From Micractinium sp. NFX-FRZ (Eukaryota > Chlorophyta > Trebouxiophyceae > Chlorellales > Chlorellaceae), in contig JAPTJF010000231.1 of assembly GCA_029339195.1 (NCBI GenBank), forward strand, positions 31,653-95,652: a stretch of 64,000 bases of DNA, in the 5' to 3' direction. The translations under genes were made by a program, and so were the position numbers. Each line of letters starts with the position of its first letter. Position 1 is the stretch's first letter. This document shows, in pieces, positions 1 through 11,611 of this stretch. A model generated the notes under the pieces. The model ran no database searches, had not been told where the DNA came from, and saw nothing but the letters and a program-made list of their open reading frames with translations.

Positions 1-110
1 AAAGCCGTGCTGGCATCATCGATCCGCAGGAGCGCTGTGCACGGCGAGCGCGGCTTGGTAGCTGGGCCATCGCTGCCTCCACCACGTTAGAACGGGCACG
101 TGGGGCAGCT

Positions 111-2294
111 TCAGACGTTATCTGCAAACTGACCGGCGACGTTGCCAGGAGGACTGCAGGGTGTGGGCGGGGGGAGAGGACGGGACACTGAAAACGGCGG
201 GTGGGCCTTATCTCGCCACAGCAGGATCAGGCCGTCTCTGCCCGCCCTGCCAGGCAGTAAAACAACCGTTGATTTGCGAAGCAAGCAACCACACAGTTGG
301 CTTGCCAAGCCGCAACCACACCGTCTGGTGAGACGCAAACGGTGCAACAAGAAGGAAGGACTGCTTGCCTGTACATGCACACCACCAGGCCGCCCTGGGG
401 GCACTGTGCAATGCCGCACCCAATTTGGGTCGTGCTCTGCACATGCAAACAAAGTGGTGAGACAAACAGGCGGCCGGTGGGCTGGAACGCAGCGTGCTAG
501 CAGCACGGTGGCACAGTCCGGGCTGTGCTGGCTGTGCGTGCTGCTGACACAGGCCGCACATGCAGGCTGCCTATGCAGGCAGTCAAGCCCAGCAGTGCCC
601 ATCCCCCTGCACCCACCTTCCAGACCACCTGCACGCAGTCAGGGGGTCAACATCAATTTAGTCAGACATTGAAAGAACTGTGCAATATACTCTCGGAAGC
701 ACCGGCAGCCGTGGGGTGCCTGTGGAAGCTGAGCAGGCACGGCAAACTGCCCGTCAGCTGGGTCTCCCCTTCGCTGCCGCCCGGCCCCTTGCCAGCCCAG
801 CCCATTGCATGGCCCCCAGCCTGCCCTCTCCAACCCCAGCAGTTCTTCTGTTAGTGCAGACCCTTCTTTCCTCCCCGAGAAACGAAGCAACTGCCGGCCC
901 ACCTGAGTCCAGGACAGTGCCCCTGCAACAGGAACGGGAAGGGAGCCATGGGCACACTCATGAGCGGCATGCAGCTCAGGCAGCTCCGCTGGTGGCCGCA
1001 GATGAGGCTGCCATTGCCGGGTGAAAACCACACCCTGTGGGGGGCTGGAGCACTCGTTTGATCCCACTGTGCCTTCAAGCCATGCCCAGCAGCATGCCGT
1101 GCGATGGGATGTTGCCGCTAAACAACCCCACTTGTTTGGAAGGCTGGCTTGAAGGCGGGGAGGCCAGAGGGCACGGCTTACCCTGCGGGGGCTGGGAGCC
1201 AGGCGGTGCGGAGGTGTACTGGCTCTTGCCGCCCAGCCATAGAGGGGTGGCTGCCGCGCAGGTGCTCCAACCGGTGCCAGCTGCCAGGTTCTCGCCATTC
1301 CCACTCCCCGACGGCTGCACAGGGGGACATGTTCAATGAAAGTGAAGTGAGCACACGTCAGAGAGAGGGAAGAGGCTCAACCACGTCTGCACAGGCTTGT
1401 CGTGCTTGCTTCCGAACAACCCCAGTTCAAGTGGGCGATGGTGAAGCGTGGGGGTCACGAGGGAGAGGGTGAGGTGGGGCGGGGCAGGGCAGGGCAGGGC
1501 AGCGGCACGCGGTCGGCAGGAACTCGGCAGGCCAGCCATGGCCAGGTGGCTGGAGGGCCCGCAGCATGCACCCATGGGCCACGTGCTTCAGGTCCAGCAC
1601 CCAGCACCCGGTGTGCTTTACCACCCGCTCTGCAAGGATGCAAGCAGCCCCGCCCAGCCCACACAGGCCTGGCACCCTCACCACACCTTGAGCTGGCACT
1701 TGTCTGCCCACGCCTGCGCTGTCCCCGCCAGGTCCGCGCTCCAGCTGAGCGGCGGCGCGCCGCGCTGCTGCCTCTCAGCGTTGTGAGCATCCAGCACCGC
1801 CTGCGGGTCGGGGCAGCTGCCGCCGCCCAGAGCGGAGCCAGAGGCGGGGGCGGGTGGCCCGGCAGGGGCCGTGGTGTTGGCGGTTGGAGGCTCGGGTGAG
1901 GGCGGCGGTGCAGCAACGGCTTCGGGCTTTGGGGGCGGAGCTGGGGTGGGCGGCGAGGGAGCAGCCTCTGGCTGAGGGGGGCTTGTCTGGTTGCTTGCCG
2001 GCGCGGCGGCGGGCTGTGGCTGTGGCGGCGGAGCGCCGGCGGGCGGGCCGCCAGGCGCCGCTTGGCCGATGCTGGTGGGTCGCTGGGCGGCGGCTCCTGC
2101 GCCATGGACAGAAGGATAGTTTTTGCTGTGGTGGCGGCCCTTGCTGGGCTCCTGCTGGGCTCGTCCCGCACCGCGCAAACCGCTCACGCGCTGCAAAGCC
2201 CGCCCTCACCTCGTCCAAGAGCCAGAGCCAGGAGCGCCAGCGGCACCAGCACAGCCTCCAGGCGCAGTGCCGGACTGCTTGGACGCGCCATCAT
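111..2294 (-). CDS. Secreted CAP/SCP (PR-1-like) protein
   Basis: Seven exons, complement(111..153, 369..436, 617..628, 903..922, 1182..1314, 1687..2096, 2210..2294), give 256 residues with consistent phase throughout. Residues 1-28 are a signal peptide (MMARPSS, then a Leu/Val/Ala core). A Pro/Ala-rich linker follows. The CAP domain then shows DAHNAERQQRGAPPLSW, GNGENLAAG, WTQVVWKSTTQIGCG, GGLVVCMY and SPPGN, the usual CAP1-CAP4 signature order. The family is extracellular; molecular roles vary (sterol/lipid binding, defence). The VVWK motif sits on a 12-nt microexon and the WTQ motif on a 20-nt exon. The intron after VVCMY starts with GC rather than GT. The start was chosen because ATG 2294 gives a signal peptide and a phase-1 donor that matches the acceptor at 2097. 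The function within the CAP family cannot be told from sequence. Confidence 0.87.
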
Positions 2295-4907
2295 GCCAAA
2301 CAAGGTTGCTCAGTGCGTTGCAACCGGATTTGACCCTCTTCACAGCAAGCGCCACGTCAGCGCCATCCTGTTTCAGAATCGACGTCCTTTGGAGAGCACA
2401 GGAGGGTGGTGGCTGTGTCGTCTGGTCCATTCCAGAGATGGTGCCCAACGACAAATCTCCATTTGGCTTGGATGGGAAGGATAGCTGTCGCCCAGCCCAG
2501 GCGGACAGACGCAAGCAATGCATCCGTCTCTTTGTTGGTGCATCAGCGTGTGTAGGCGACAGCAGTGTGTAGGCGACTGCGCATGCGGCGACCGGATCGC
2601 TGCAAGGGTGTTTGCATTCCAGTGTCGAGAAGCTGAGCGGGCACGTGCACCAACTGGTGACCTTCTTGGGCTGGGCTGGGGGGCGCTGCTCACTTTCAAT
2701 TGTGCAGTACCGCATATTGTGCAGTACCGCATATCGCTCCCCTCGAGTTTGGGCCGCCCTGCTGAGCACAACGAGCGCAAACCGGCCAAGCCCCGCCGCC
2801 AGTCCCCCTTGCACTCGCTGATTCAACCATGTATTTGCGAGTTACACATGAAACAAGAGAGACAGTGACACACAGCAGACCGAGACATGAGACGGAAGGG
2901 GAGACGCGTGTGGAAGGAGGCAGACAAGCAAGTGGTGTGTGTGTGTTGGCTGGGGGAGGGTGCTGAACCGTTCATTCATGGGAGGCAGGGCGGCAGCGTG
3001 CCAAGCTGGGTGCAGCAGGCGGGGGCGTGCGCGCGCGCCTGGAAAACAAAGGAAAACGAGGGACGGGGGGAAGCACGCAGCGGGTAGCAGGCAAGGGAGG
3101 TGAGTTTTTTTTTTTGGTGGCCTGGCGGCCGCTTTTCTTGGGGGGGGGGCGAAGGGGTGTGTGGTGGCGCTGAGGGGGCGGCGGCTGGGCGGGTAGCCAG
3201 CACGCCCCCCACAAAACTGGGGTGGCACCTGGTCAGAGATAGGGGAGATACGCCAGAGGGGGGGAGGGAATAGGGGGCAAGTGCTTCGAAGCAAATGATG
3301 AAAGACGGCGCCGGGGGGGAGGGGGGTTCAGTCACACATGGCGAGATGTCTGGAGGGCCAACAGCAGGCGAGCGAGCAAGCACAAACAGGGTGGGGGAGC
3401 AGGGGACAAAACGGGACGAGGTGCGGAGCGGCGGGGACAGCGGGGGGCAAAGTGCGTTGGGAGGAGCGGGGGGGAGAGAAGCGGGTGGGGGGCGGGCGGG
3501 TGGCGTGTACATGCGGGCGGCAGGAGCGCCGGGCGGCAGGAGCGCCGGGCGGCGGGCTTGCGCGCTCCGGCAAGGGGGTGGGGGGCGTGCGGGGGGGAGA
3601 GGTGGGCGTGCCGCGGGGCGGCGGCGGCTCGCAGCGGTGGCGGCTGGACAGAGGGCGGGGGGCGTGCACTTATCGCTGGCTGGGGGGGCGGAGCGCGGCC
3701 GCATGGGGCCGGCGGTCTGGGGTGCCCGGGGGCACAGCACGAGGAGCAGCAGGCAGCAGCAGGAAACATATGATGGCGATGATGATCCGGGAAAACGGTG
3801 TGAGAAGGGTAGTGTAAATCAAAGAATTGGGGGGTTGAAGAGAAAGCCAGCGGGAGGGAGGGGTGTTGAGAGGGAGGAGAGAGAGGGAGAGGAGGGGGGA
3901 AGGGTGAGGGAGGTACAGGGGGCGCCGAGGCGCGGCTGGGGGCGGAGGGCCAGCGGGGCGGCTCTTGTGGGAGGCGAGACGCACGCCGGGGCACCTCTCC
4001 CAGCATTGGTGCAGGGGCACCGGCATGGCTGCCGGCTGTCGGTTTCAGGCCTGGGGAGCTATCAAGGGGGTACAGAACAAATGGGGGCGCGGGGGTGGGT
4101 GGGAGAAGCTGGGGTGCAAAACAGGCGCAGTGGTGTGAGGTAGGTAGGAAGGGCGGGGCGGTGACGCTGCGTACAGGCTGCCGCGGGCGGGGCGCAGGCT
4201 GGCCGCCTCCTCGCGGGAGCCAAGCAGGGAGCAGGGAGGAGAAAAAATGGGCCGCACGGCGTGGACGGAGGGCGGCCAAAAACTGGGGCGCTGATGACGT
4301 GGCACGCGACGCGACGTCGACAGGGGGCCGCAGCTACGTGGGCGGTGCCGCTGGCGGGCGCGTGCGGAGGCCGACCTAAGGGCAGGGGGCGTGCTGCTGC
4401 ATTGCCGACAGCCCCTAGCTAGCTACTAACTCGGGTGGGTGAGGGGTGGGAGGGGTGTTGAGTAGAGGCATGCGTCCCTCTGGGCTCTCGATCGGGTGGT
4501 GCTGGGGGAACAAGAAGGGAGGAGAGGAGGGGAGGGGAGGAGACGGCCGCTTGATGGGTCGACAGTCATCAATCGCTGGGCGCTTTGCAGTGCTATGGGT
4601 GGGTGGGTGGGTAGGATCAAAGGGCCTGCGACCCGGCAGCGGGCGGAGTGGAGCGGCCGCTGCGGGCGGCATGCTCGGGCCCGGTGCCGGGCACATGTCT
4701 GCGCTACTCTTCTTGGGGCGGGTGTTGATGGGCAGAATGATGATGGCCAGTTCTGGGCGGCCTCCCTGGGTGCAACCGCTGCCTCTTCAGTGGAAGCCTG
4801 TGCCCAGGCGCAGGCCCGCCAGGTAGTTGCCAAAAGGATCGTTCCTGTCGCCCTGCAGGCAGGCGGGCAGGCAGGGAGGGAGGGGGCAGGGCAGGGGGCG
4901 GCGACCA
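2295..4907. other. Intergenic/UTR stretch, purine-rich on the + strand
   Basis: This 2.6-kb stretch lies between the CAP gene start and the stop of the Q-rich gene (both on -). From about 2880 to 4660 the + strand is strongly G/A rich, so the minus strand gives long Pro/Ser/Ala-rich open frames. None has a recognisable domain or a convincing start, and I read them as compositional artefacts. It may hold the 3' UTR of the Q-rich gene: a minus-strand TGTAA lies at 2842-2846. It also holds a short G-rich duplication near 3512-3555 and an A/T run near 3103. Confidence 0.6.
2700..2733. repeat. 17-bp direct tandem repeat, two exact copies
   Basis: The unit TTGTGCAGTACCGCATA occurs twice back to back (2700-2716 and 2717-2733). 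It lies about 400 bp upstream of the CAP gene start, so it could be part of that promoter. No function is known from sequence alone. Confidence 0.8.
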
Positions 4908-7900
4908 TCAGAACGGGTGGTACTTGGGAGGCGCGGCGGGCGCGGCATGCGGAGCGCGCCACTGCCGGCAGCAGCAACTTGAGGAGCAGGCGCGCGGCTT
5001 GCCCCGGCTGGCCGCCCACCCACCTGGGCGTTGCCCCACAGGGAGGCCAGGTCGCCAGGCTGCTGCGCCTGCTGCGCCTGCTGCGGGCCGCCGGGCCCAG
5101 TTGCACCGAGGACGCCGGCGGGGCCGGGGGCGCTGCCCACGATGCTGGGGGGCGCGCTGCCGCGGCCGTCGCCGCTGCCCGCCTCGCCTCCCAGGCTCAG
5201 CTTGGCATCCAGCTCGTCCGGCAGCATGGCGCCGCCCCACAGGTGGTAAGACTCCCCCTCGCCGCCGCCTTCAACGCCGGGGTCAGACCTGCGGGAAGCA
5301 TGGGGCGGACGGGTAAGGGTGAGCAGGGGAGGCTACATCTTGAGCGGCGAAACGTCGCCCAGCTTACAAGCAGTGTGGCAGCAAACTCGGACGGGCGTGC
5401 GCGCAGTGCAGCCAGGTGGGCGAGGCAGCAGGCAGCGTCGCTCTCCTGCCAGCCATGCAGGCGAGCAGTGCGGCTGCGGGAATCTGTACAAGGAGCTCAC
5501 TTGGGGCGCTGAGGGGCATTGCCGCCGGCAGCAGCCGCGGCAGCTGCCGCCTCGGCCTCCAGCTCAGCCAGCAGCAGGCCCTCGTCCTCCCCGGTGGGGG
5601 GCGCGCCGCCAAAGAAGCCGTACTGCGAGGCGTCAAACTGGGCAGACATCTGCTCAACCTTGGCACGCAGGGCGGCCTCGTCTGCGGGGAGGGCAGCAGG
5701 TGGGGGAGGAGGGCAGGGTGGGGGGGACCGGTGAGCGGAGTGGAGTGGACAGAGGCAAGGAGGAGCGGATGCCCCAGGCATCGTGAGCGGTGGCATGGCG
5801 TGGCAGGGCAGGGCATCCCGGGGCACACAGAGTCAGGGTTCCTTCTGGCCACCAGAGCGCAACATCAGGCACCCCATGCAGGAGGCCATGCACATGTCCA
5901 TGCACCCTGGTCGCCCCCACTCACCAATGGGCTGCTTGGGGGCGGCAGAGCTGGCCTCCTCAATGTCCAGAGGGAAGTCGTCCTCCTCCCCGCCAGTGGT
6001 GCTGTTCTGCTCAGAGGCGGCACGAGCCGAGGCGGCGCGCCCCTGCACGCTGCCCGGGCCGCCACCGCCGCCGCCGCTCAGAGCGGCAGCCGGCGCTGAG
6101 GCGTGGGAGTGCGCGGGGGAGGCGGGGGCGGGCGGGGTGGGGGCGCCGATGGAGCCGGGGCGGGAGGAAACAGAGCCGGGGTGGGCGATGGGGATGGAGG
6201 GCGAGGGGGCGCCGGGCTGAGCGCCTGCGGTGGGGCAGCGCGGAGGGCATCAGATGGGTCATCGGGTGCAGCCCAGCGGCATAAGATGCCAGCGCGGGCA
6301 GTGCCAGGGCACACCAGGGCCCTGCCCAAATGCATCATACACGCACAAAGCCAAAACGCTCAACCGCCCGCGCACCTGGGGTGCCAGCACGCCCTCCCTC
6401 CATCTCCGAGCGGTGCGCCTCCGCCACGATCTTCACATCTGCAGGCGAAGCAGGCAGGGCAGACAGGCAGGTGAGCAATTGTATGATAGCCACAGGCAAG
6501 CAAGTCAGCAGGGCAGGCAGGCAGGCGGGCGGTTGAGGGGCGGACAACAGCAGGCAGTGCACACATCAGCAGCAGCGGGCTTGCAGGCATCTGAAGCCGG
6601 CAGGTGAGCAAGCAGAACGGCGCTGCCCGGCCACACGCACCCGAGGCGCTCAGCCCGCCCAGCAGCCCAGCGTTGACGGCCGCCTCCACCGTGATGTTCA
6701 GCTGTGCCAAGGTCTTCCCAATGTCTTGCAGGGTCTGGATGGGGTCGGACTGGCCGTCGCCGGCGCGGCCCGCCAGGCCTGCCAGTGCGGCGCCGGGGCC
6801 CGAGGGCAAACGCTGCACCTGCTGCTGGGGCGGCAGCGGGGGGCGCTGGCCGCCCAGCGCCGCCAGCAAGTTGGCCTGCTGCAGCTGTTGCTGCTGCTGC
6901 TGCTGCAGCTGTTGCTGCTGCTGCTGTTGCAGCTGCTGCTGTTGCTGCTGCTGCTGCAGCTGGTGCTGCTGCAGCTGGTGCTGCTGCAGCTGGTGCTGTT
7001 GCAGCTGCTGTTGCTGGGGAGGCGGGCGCTGCTGCATCTGGGCCGCAGCCTGCTGGGCCTGCCCCAGGATGGCGGCACCGTTGGCCAGGCCTGGGGGGCC
7101 GCCGCCACGCTGCTGCTGCTGCTGCTGCTGCAGCTGCAGGCCCAGGTTGGGGGGAAGGCCCTTGTGATGGCCGCCGCCCTGCAGCGCATTCAGCAGGGCT
7201 GCCTGCTGCTGGGCGTTCATGGAGCCGGCGTGGGCAGTGGGCGGGGCCACAGGGGCAGCGGGCTTGTTGAGCAGGCCCAGCTGCTGCAGCTGCAGCAGCT
7301 GCTCTGTGCTGAGCCCGGTGCCAGCCAAGCTGCCGCCGTGCTGGGGCATCCTCAGGCCTGCAAGGGAGGGACGGTGAGAGCGTGACAGGGGAGGCTGAGG
7401 AGAGGGCGGGAAGAAGCTGGCTGCCGGGGGAGCGACTGGAGGATGGGCGGAGGTGTGGGGTAGGAACCAGAGCCTGCAGCCAGGCAAGCAGCGCAACAAG
7501 CATGCAGCAGCACGCAGAGCATCATGAGTGCAGGACAGATAATTATAGCAGCAGCGTGCCGCGCCGCTCACCCTGAGCTTGCAGCGCAGCCTGCTGGCGC
7601 TGCATCGCAATCAGCGCCTCGCTCTGCAGCTGGGCCGGCGGGCGCTGACCCAGCCCAGCGCCCTGCAGGCCATTGGCACGCAGCGCCTGGCTCAGCAGCA
7701 GCTGCTGCTGCGCCTGCCGGTTCGCAGCCACCCGGATCTCAGACTCATGCAGCGCCTGCAGCGTCTGCGCAGTTGCAGGGTTGTTGCCGCCAGCAGCCAG
7801 CAGGGCAGCGGCGAACACAGGGCTGAGGCCGCCAGCGCCCCCCAGGCCGCCGCCACCGCCCTGGCGCATGCCCGCCGCAGCCGCCTGGTTCAGATTGAGC

Positions 7901-8392
7901 TGCTGCTGCAGCGCTAGGCTGTTCAGCTGCCCCTGCAGCAGCTGGTTCTGCTGAGAAACAGACAGGCCCTGTGCAGCACGGCTGAGAGCGTTGGCTTGGT
8001 TGATCAGCTGCTGCTGCTGCTGGAGCAGCGCCGCATTCTGCTGCTGCTGCAGCTGCAGCCCCGCCTGCTGCTGCTGCTGCTGCTGAAGCGCGTGCTGCAG
8101 CAGCGCCGCGTTCTGGCTCAGGCTGCCCAGGTTGGGCTGCTGCTGCTGCCCCTGGAGCGTCTGCACACCAGAGGGGAGGACACTAAGCACCTCAGCTCTT
8201 TGATAGGAGGCAGGTTGCCTGCGGCGAGGCAGGGTGCATGCAGGCGCAGGAGCACAGCATACATGCAGCATGGGACAGCGCACACAGCAGGGCCCTCGCT
8301 CACGTTACGCAGCACAGCTTGCTGACGGATGGCAGCCGCCTGCGCAGCTTGGGCAGCCTGGGCTGCAGCCTGCAGGTTGGCCAGGGAGGCCG

Positions 8393-8427
<35 letters not shown>

Positions 8428-9161
8428 GCTTGGCCGTATCCAGAGGGCGGCAGGCCCTGCTGCGTGCGCTGCTGCGCCGCCAGGTGCTGCTGCAGCAGCT
8501 GCTGCTGCGCGGTGCTAGCACCCGCGGGCAAGCCGTTGGGCAGGCCTTGCGGCGTGCCGCCGCGCATCTGCTGCTGCTGCAGCTGCTGCTGCTGCAGGTG
8601 AGGCGGCAGGCCGCCCTGCAGGCCTTGCAGCGGGTTGGGCGAGGGCCCGCCGCGCGACATCCCGCCGTCGTAGCTCTGGTTGAGGGAGCCCAGGGATCCC
8701 AGAGTGTTGGACGGGCCGGTGGAGGGAGGGCGCTGGAGGGCAGCACCCAGGAGGTCCGAGGGGTGGCCGCCGCCTCCGCCGCCGCCCAGCTGCTGTTGCC
8801 AGTTGGGGCGCGGGATGCCGTCCAGGCTGGACCACCCCTTGCCGCCACCGCCACCAGCAGCACCCATGTTGCCGCCACCGCCGCCGGCCATCATGGCAGG
8901 GTCGCCGGGCTGAGGGACGCCGGCAGCCAGGCCGCTGAGGGTGCGGGGCGTGTTGGACAGCGAGCCAGCAGGGCTGGGGCCGGTGGAGGGTCCGCCGCCC
9001 AGCAGCTCCTGCTGCAGCTGCAGCTGAGTTTGTGGAGGCTGGCCCAGCCCGCTACTGCTGCCAGAGCGGCCAAAGCCTAGCAGCGACGCGTCGCCGCCGC
9101 CAGCGAGCATACCCGGCGGCGGGGCGGCACCCGGCGGCCTTGCCGCGGCTTGTGACAGCAT
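4908..9161 (-). CDS. Large Q/G-rich protein with a Pat1-like DASQYGFFG motif near its C-terminus
   Basis: Eight or so exons joined with consistent phases. The N-terminus is Gly/Ser/Gln rich. The middle has long polyQ tracts (6.88-7.02 and 8.39-8.43 kb). A conserved-looking segment reads DPIQTLQDIGKTLAQLN...VEAAVNAGLLGGL...DVKIVAEAHRSE. Then follow an acidic stretch (EEDDFPLDIEEAS) and FDASQYGFFGG followed by acidic residues. The last exon (4908..4961) ends PPKYHPF. Plant Pat1 decapping proteins carry FDASQYAFFG near their N-terminus, where it binds the DDX6-type helicase. Here the motif is near the C-terminus and the Pat1 helical domain is absent. A role in mRNA decay bodies is inference only. 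ATG 9161 follows an acceptor at 9174, so a non-coding first exon is likely. Confidence 0.72.
6883..7016. repeat. CTG/CAG trinucleotide array encoding polyglutamine
   Basis: Runs of CTG (with TTG interruptions) on the + strand read as CAG/CAA glutamine codons in the minus-strand Q-rich gene. Blocks of Q5-Q8 alternate with single Leu or His residues. A second shorter array is at about 8395-8427. Mixed CAG/CAA codons suggest an old, interrupted repeat rather than a fresh expansion. Confidence 0.85.
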
Positions 9162-9850
9162 ATGGCCAGCCACCTGCGAGACAAAGGGCGGCGGGAGGGC
9201 AGCAGACGGTCAGCAGCCAAACAGCACGGGCTGCTGGGCAACCCCAGCCCCCACCCAGCAGCAGGATGGCCGCCCCTCAGTGCTGCCCGGCCGTGCTGCC
9301 GGCCGCGCAGCCTATCACGGCGCACATGCGCAATAGCAGCGCCGGGAAGGGAGCCGAGGGCGGTGCGGGCCAGGCCCTCGCCTTGCAGAGCCAACCCGGT
9401 TGCTGTGAGCCCGCGCCAGCTTGTGCAGGCCCTGCTGTGAGCCGATACAGCCACTCCAGGCAGTCTGACAAGCAGAGCGTGTTCTTGGTGCGGCTGATTA
9501 GCGAGACCAAAGCGCAGCGGAACCCTGTTCACCTGTGCGCCTGTGTCCTGCTCTCAAGCGTTGTGGTTGCTGGTGTTGGGCTTTCTGGTTCACTGGGAGA
9601 CCATAAAACGCTGGCTGGGCGGCACGTTGCTGGCGAGCGAATCGAAGACTTCTGTGGTGGAGACGAGGGGTAGACAGACAAGAAGAGCAGGTCCAAGAGA
9701 GAGGCGGGTGTTGAAGGGGAGTTCCAAGCTCCGCAGGCGCTCTTACGGGCAGCGGCAGCGAGGTAGGGTGGCCAGCATGGGCCGCATGAGGGCGCCCGCC
9801 GAGCTCCTTCAGCCCTACGTGCAATCGAAACCTGCTCAATCATTTATACT
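9162..9850. promoter_or_regulatory. Divergent upstream region between the Q-rich gene and the rsmE-like gene
   Basis: This 0.69-kb gap separates two head-to-head starts. It should hold both promoters and probably a non-coding first exon of the Q-rich gene, because an acceptor CAG lies at 9174-9176 and a donor-like CACAG|GTGAAC on the minus strand near 9531. No TATA box or known element is obvious. Confidence 0.5.
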
Positions 9851-11498
9851 ATGTCCTACAGAGCATCTGCCTGCCTGCGCTGGGCTGCCACTCAGGGCCA
9901 TTGCCGACAGCCTGTTTCGGGAAGCTTTGTGCCCTCCCGGGCCTTGGCTGCCTGCATTACGCACTGCTCTGGGCATCCGTCAGTTCCGGTGAGCTTCCGA
10001 GTGCTGCAGGTGGCAGGGAGCAGGTGCAGGTGGCGGCAGCAGGCGGCGCCACGGGCCCTGCCCCACCACGCCTTGGCACCCTTGTCGTCCTTGCTTCTGC
10101 AAAAACTTGATCGCTGCCTCCATCTTCTTAATTACCCGCCTGTCGTAGGCGCCCTCCGCCTCCCGCCCGCCCCGCTTCTACGTGCCCTCCCCCCTGGCGG
10201 CCACCGCCGCCGGCTCGCTGCACCGCCTGCCCGCCGAGGAGGCGCGGCATGCCACCAAGACGCTGCGCCTGAGGGAAGGCGACCGCCTGGAGCTGTGCGA
10301 CGGCCACGGTTACACAGTGGTGGCGGAGCTGACGGCAGCTGACCGAAACGGGGCGGTGGCGACCAGCCTCGAGTCACCGGTGCAGGTGGGTGGGAGCGGG
10401 AGGGCTGAGCGGGCGGGCAGTGGTGCTCTAGACAGGAGGTGGTGAGCAGGCGCCCCTCGAGCACCCGTCCTTCCTGCCTGCCTGCTGCGCCGGTTGGTAC
10501 CAGTCTCAGCAGTACATCAAGCAACCTCCACTTTGGTCTTTCAATCCAATGCATTGGCAGCCTGTTGGCACCCATTCGCCCGCTTGCTTGCCCTCTTTAC
10601 GCATGCACTACCCACCCGCCCGCCTGCATTACACAAAGTGGCTACATGCCCATCTGCCTGCCTCTTCCCGCCCACCCACCTGCGTGCCTGCCCTCACCCA
10701 CGCACCTTGCCCCCGCAGGTCTCACGAACCGGCTGGCAGTGGGAGGTGGCATGTGCGTGCGGCTCCCTCAAGGGAGGACGCTCAGACTGGCTGGTTGAAA
10801 AGTGTGCAGAACTTGGGGCAGCCACGCTCACGCCGCTGCTCACTGAGCGCTCGCCTACCATTGGCAGCGGCAGCGGGGAGGAGGGCCGGGCGCACAGCAG
10901 CACGCGCGCGGGCCGGAGAAAAGGTGCGCCAAAGCTGGCCGAGGCCAGGCCGAGCGTGCTACGTGCGTGCTGCCATGGCGCATTGCGTCCGCTTGCGGCT
11001 GTTGCTGCTGCTGTTAGCGTTATCTGGAGGCCAAGCATCTGCCAATTACACCCTGCTGCCACGCTTGCAGGGGGCGAGGAAGCGGCAGACGGCGACGACG
11101 CTGCCTTTGCCGGTGGCAGCGGCAGCGGGCGGGAGGGGCGGTGGGCACGTGTGGCAACAGCCGCCATGAAGCAGTGCCTGCGGCCGCACGCCATGGCCAT
11201 CGCCCCACCCTGCAGCGTGCAGCAGCTGTGCATGCGCATCGCGGCGGCAGACACAGCGCTGGTCGGGGTCGCGGGCGCGCCACCGCTAGCCGCAGTGGCC
11301 GCCGCGCTGCCAGCGGGGGAGCGAAAAAAAGGCATCCTGTGCATAGGGCCAGAGGGGGACTGGACGCCACAAGAGCTACAGGCGCTGCTGGCGGCGGGGG
11401 CGCAACCGGTGGGGCTTGGGGAGCTGCGGCTGCGGGCAGAGACGGCGGCGGTGGCGCTGCTGTCGTATGTGCGGCTGGCGGCACCCGAGCCAGAATGA
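9851..11498 (+). CDS. RsmE-family 16S rRNA m3U1498 methyltransferase, probably organellar
   Basis: Exons 9851..9988, 10149..10385, 10719..10923 and 11071..11498, all phase-consistent. The first 46 residues (MSYRASACLRWAATQ...) are basic and Ser/Ala rich without acidic residues, like a plastid or mitochondrial transit peptide. The mature part starts RPPRFYVPSPL, the typical RsmE N-terminus with its PUA-like region, followed by DWLVEKCAELG, MKQCLRP and the SAM-binding knot motif CIGPEGDW...LGELRLRAETA. The family methylates N3 of U1498 in the small-subunit rRNA of bacterial-type ribosomes. The 147-nt intron 10924..11070 is a multiple of three and stop-free, so the unspliced form stays in frame with 49 extra residues. 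A TGTAA poly(A) signal lies 88 bp after the stop. Confidence 0.92.
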
Positions 11499-11585
11499 TG
11501 CAGCAGGGTGCTGGCAGCGTGTGACGCGATTTTGACGCGAAAGATGCCTTGTTGCTGTCCCACCGTTCTTCAGGGCGCACTTTCT

Positions 11586-11590
11586 TGTAA
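11586..11590 (+). terminator. TGTAA poly(A) signal of the rsmE-like gene
   Basis: TGTAA, the usual green-algal poly(A) signal, lies 88 bp after the stop at 11498. Confidence 0.6.
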
Positions 11591-11606
11591 ATGGCTCCTT
11601 TGTTGT

Positions 11607-11611
11607 TTACA
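11607..11611 (-). terminator. TGTAA poly(A) signal of NUP93 (minus strand)
   Basis: TTACA on the + strand is TGTAA on the minus strand, about 230 bp after the NUP93 stop. It lies only 16 bp from the + strand signal of the converging gene, so the two 3' ends probably overlap. Confidence 0.5.

Noticed and set aside
2104..2484. A + strand frame starting MDRRIVFAVVAALAGLLLG that looks like a signal peptide
   Set aside because: It is antisense to the first two exons and intron of the CAP gene, which has its own signal peptide on the minus strand and a full domain with consistent phases. Nothing after the leader on the + strand looks like a protein domain.
2842..4400. Long Pro/Ser/Ala-rich minus-strand open frames, up to 315 residues
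   Set aside because: They follow from the G/A-rich + strand composition. All three frames give similar low-complexity text and no start, domain or splice pattern stands out.
6604..7385. Cys- or Leu-rich + strand frames opposite the polyQ region
   Set aside because: They are the complement of CAG/CAA repeats (CTG gives poly-Leu, TGC gives poly-Cys).
10494..10718. Extension of the third rsmE exon frame upstream of 10719
   Set aside because: The upstream sequence is a pyrimidine-rich intron ending in CCCCGCAG, and the homologous protein continues from exon 2 at CAG 10385 in phase.
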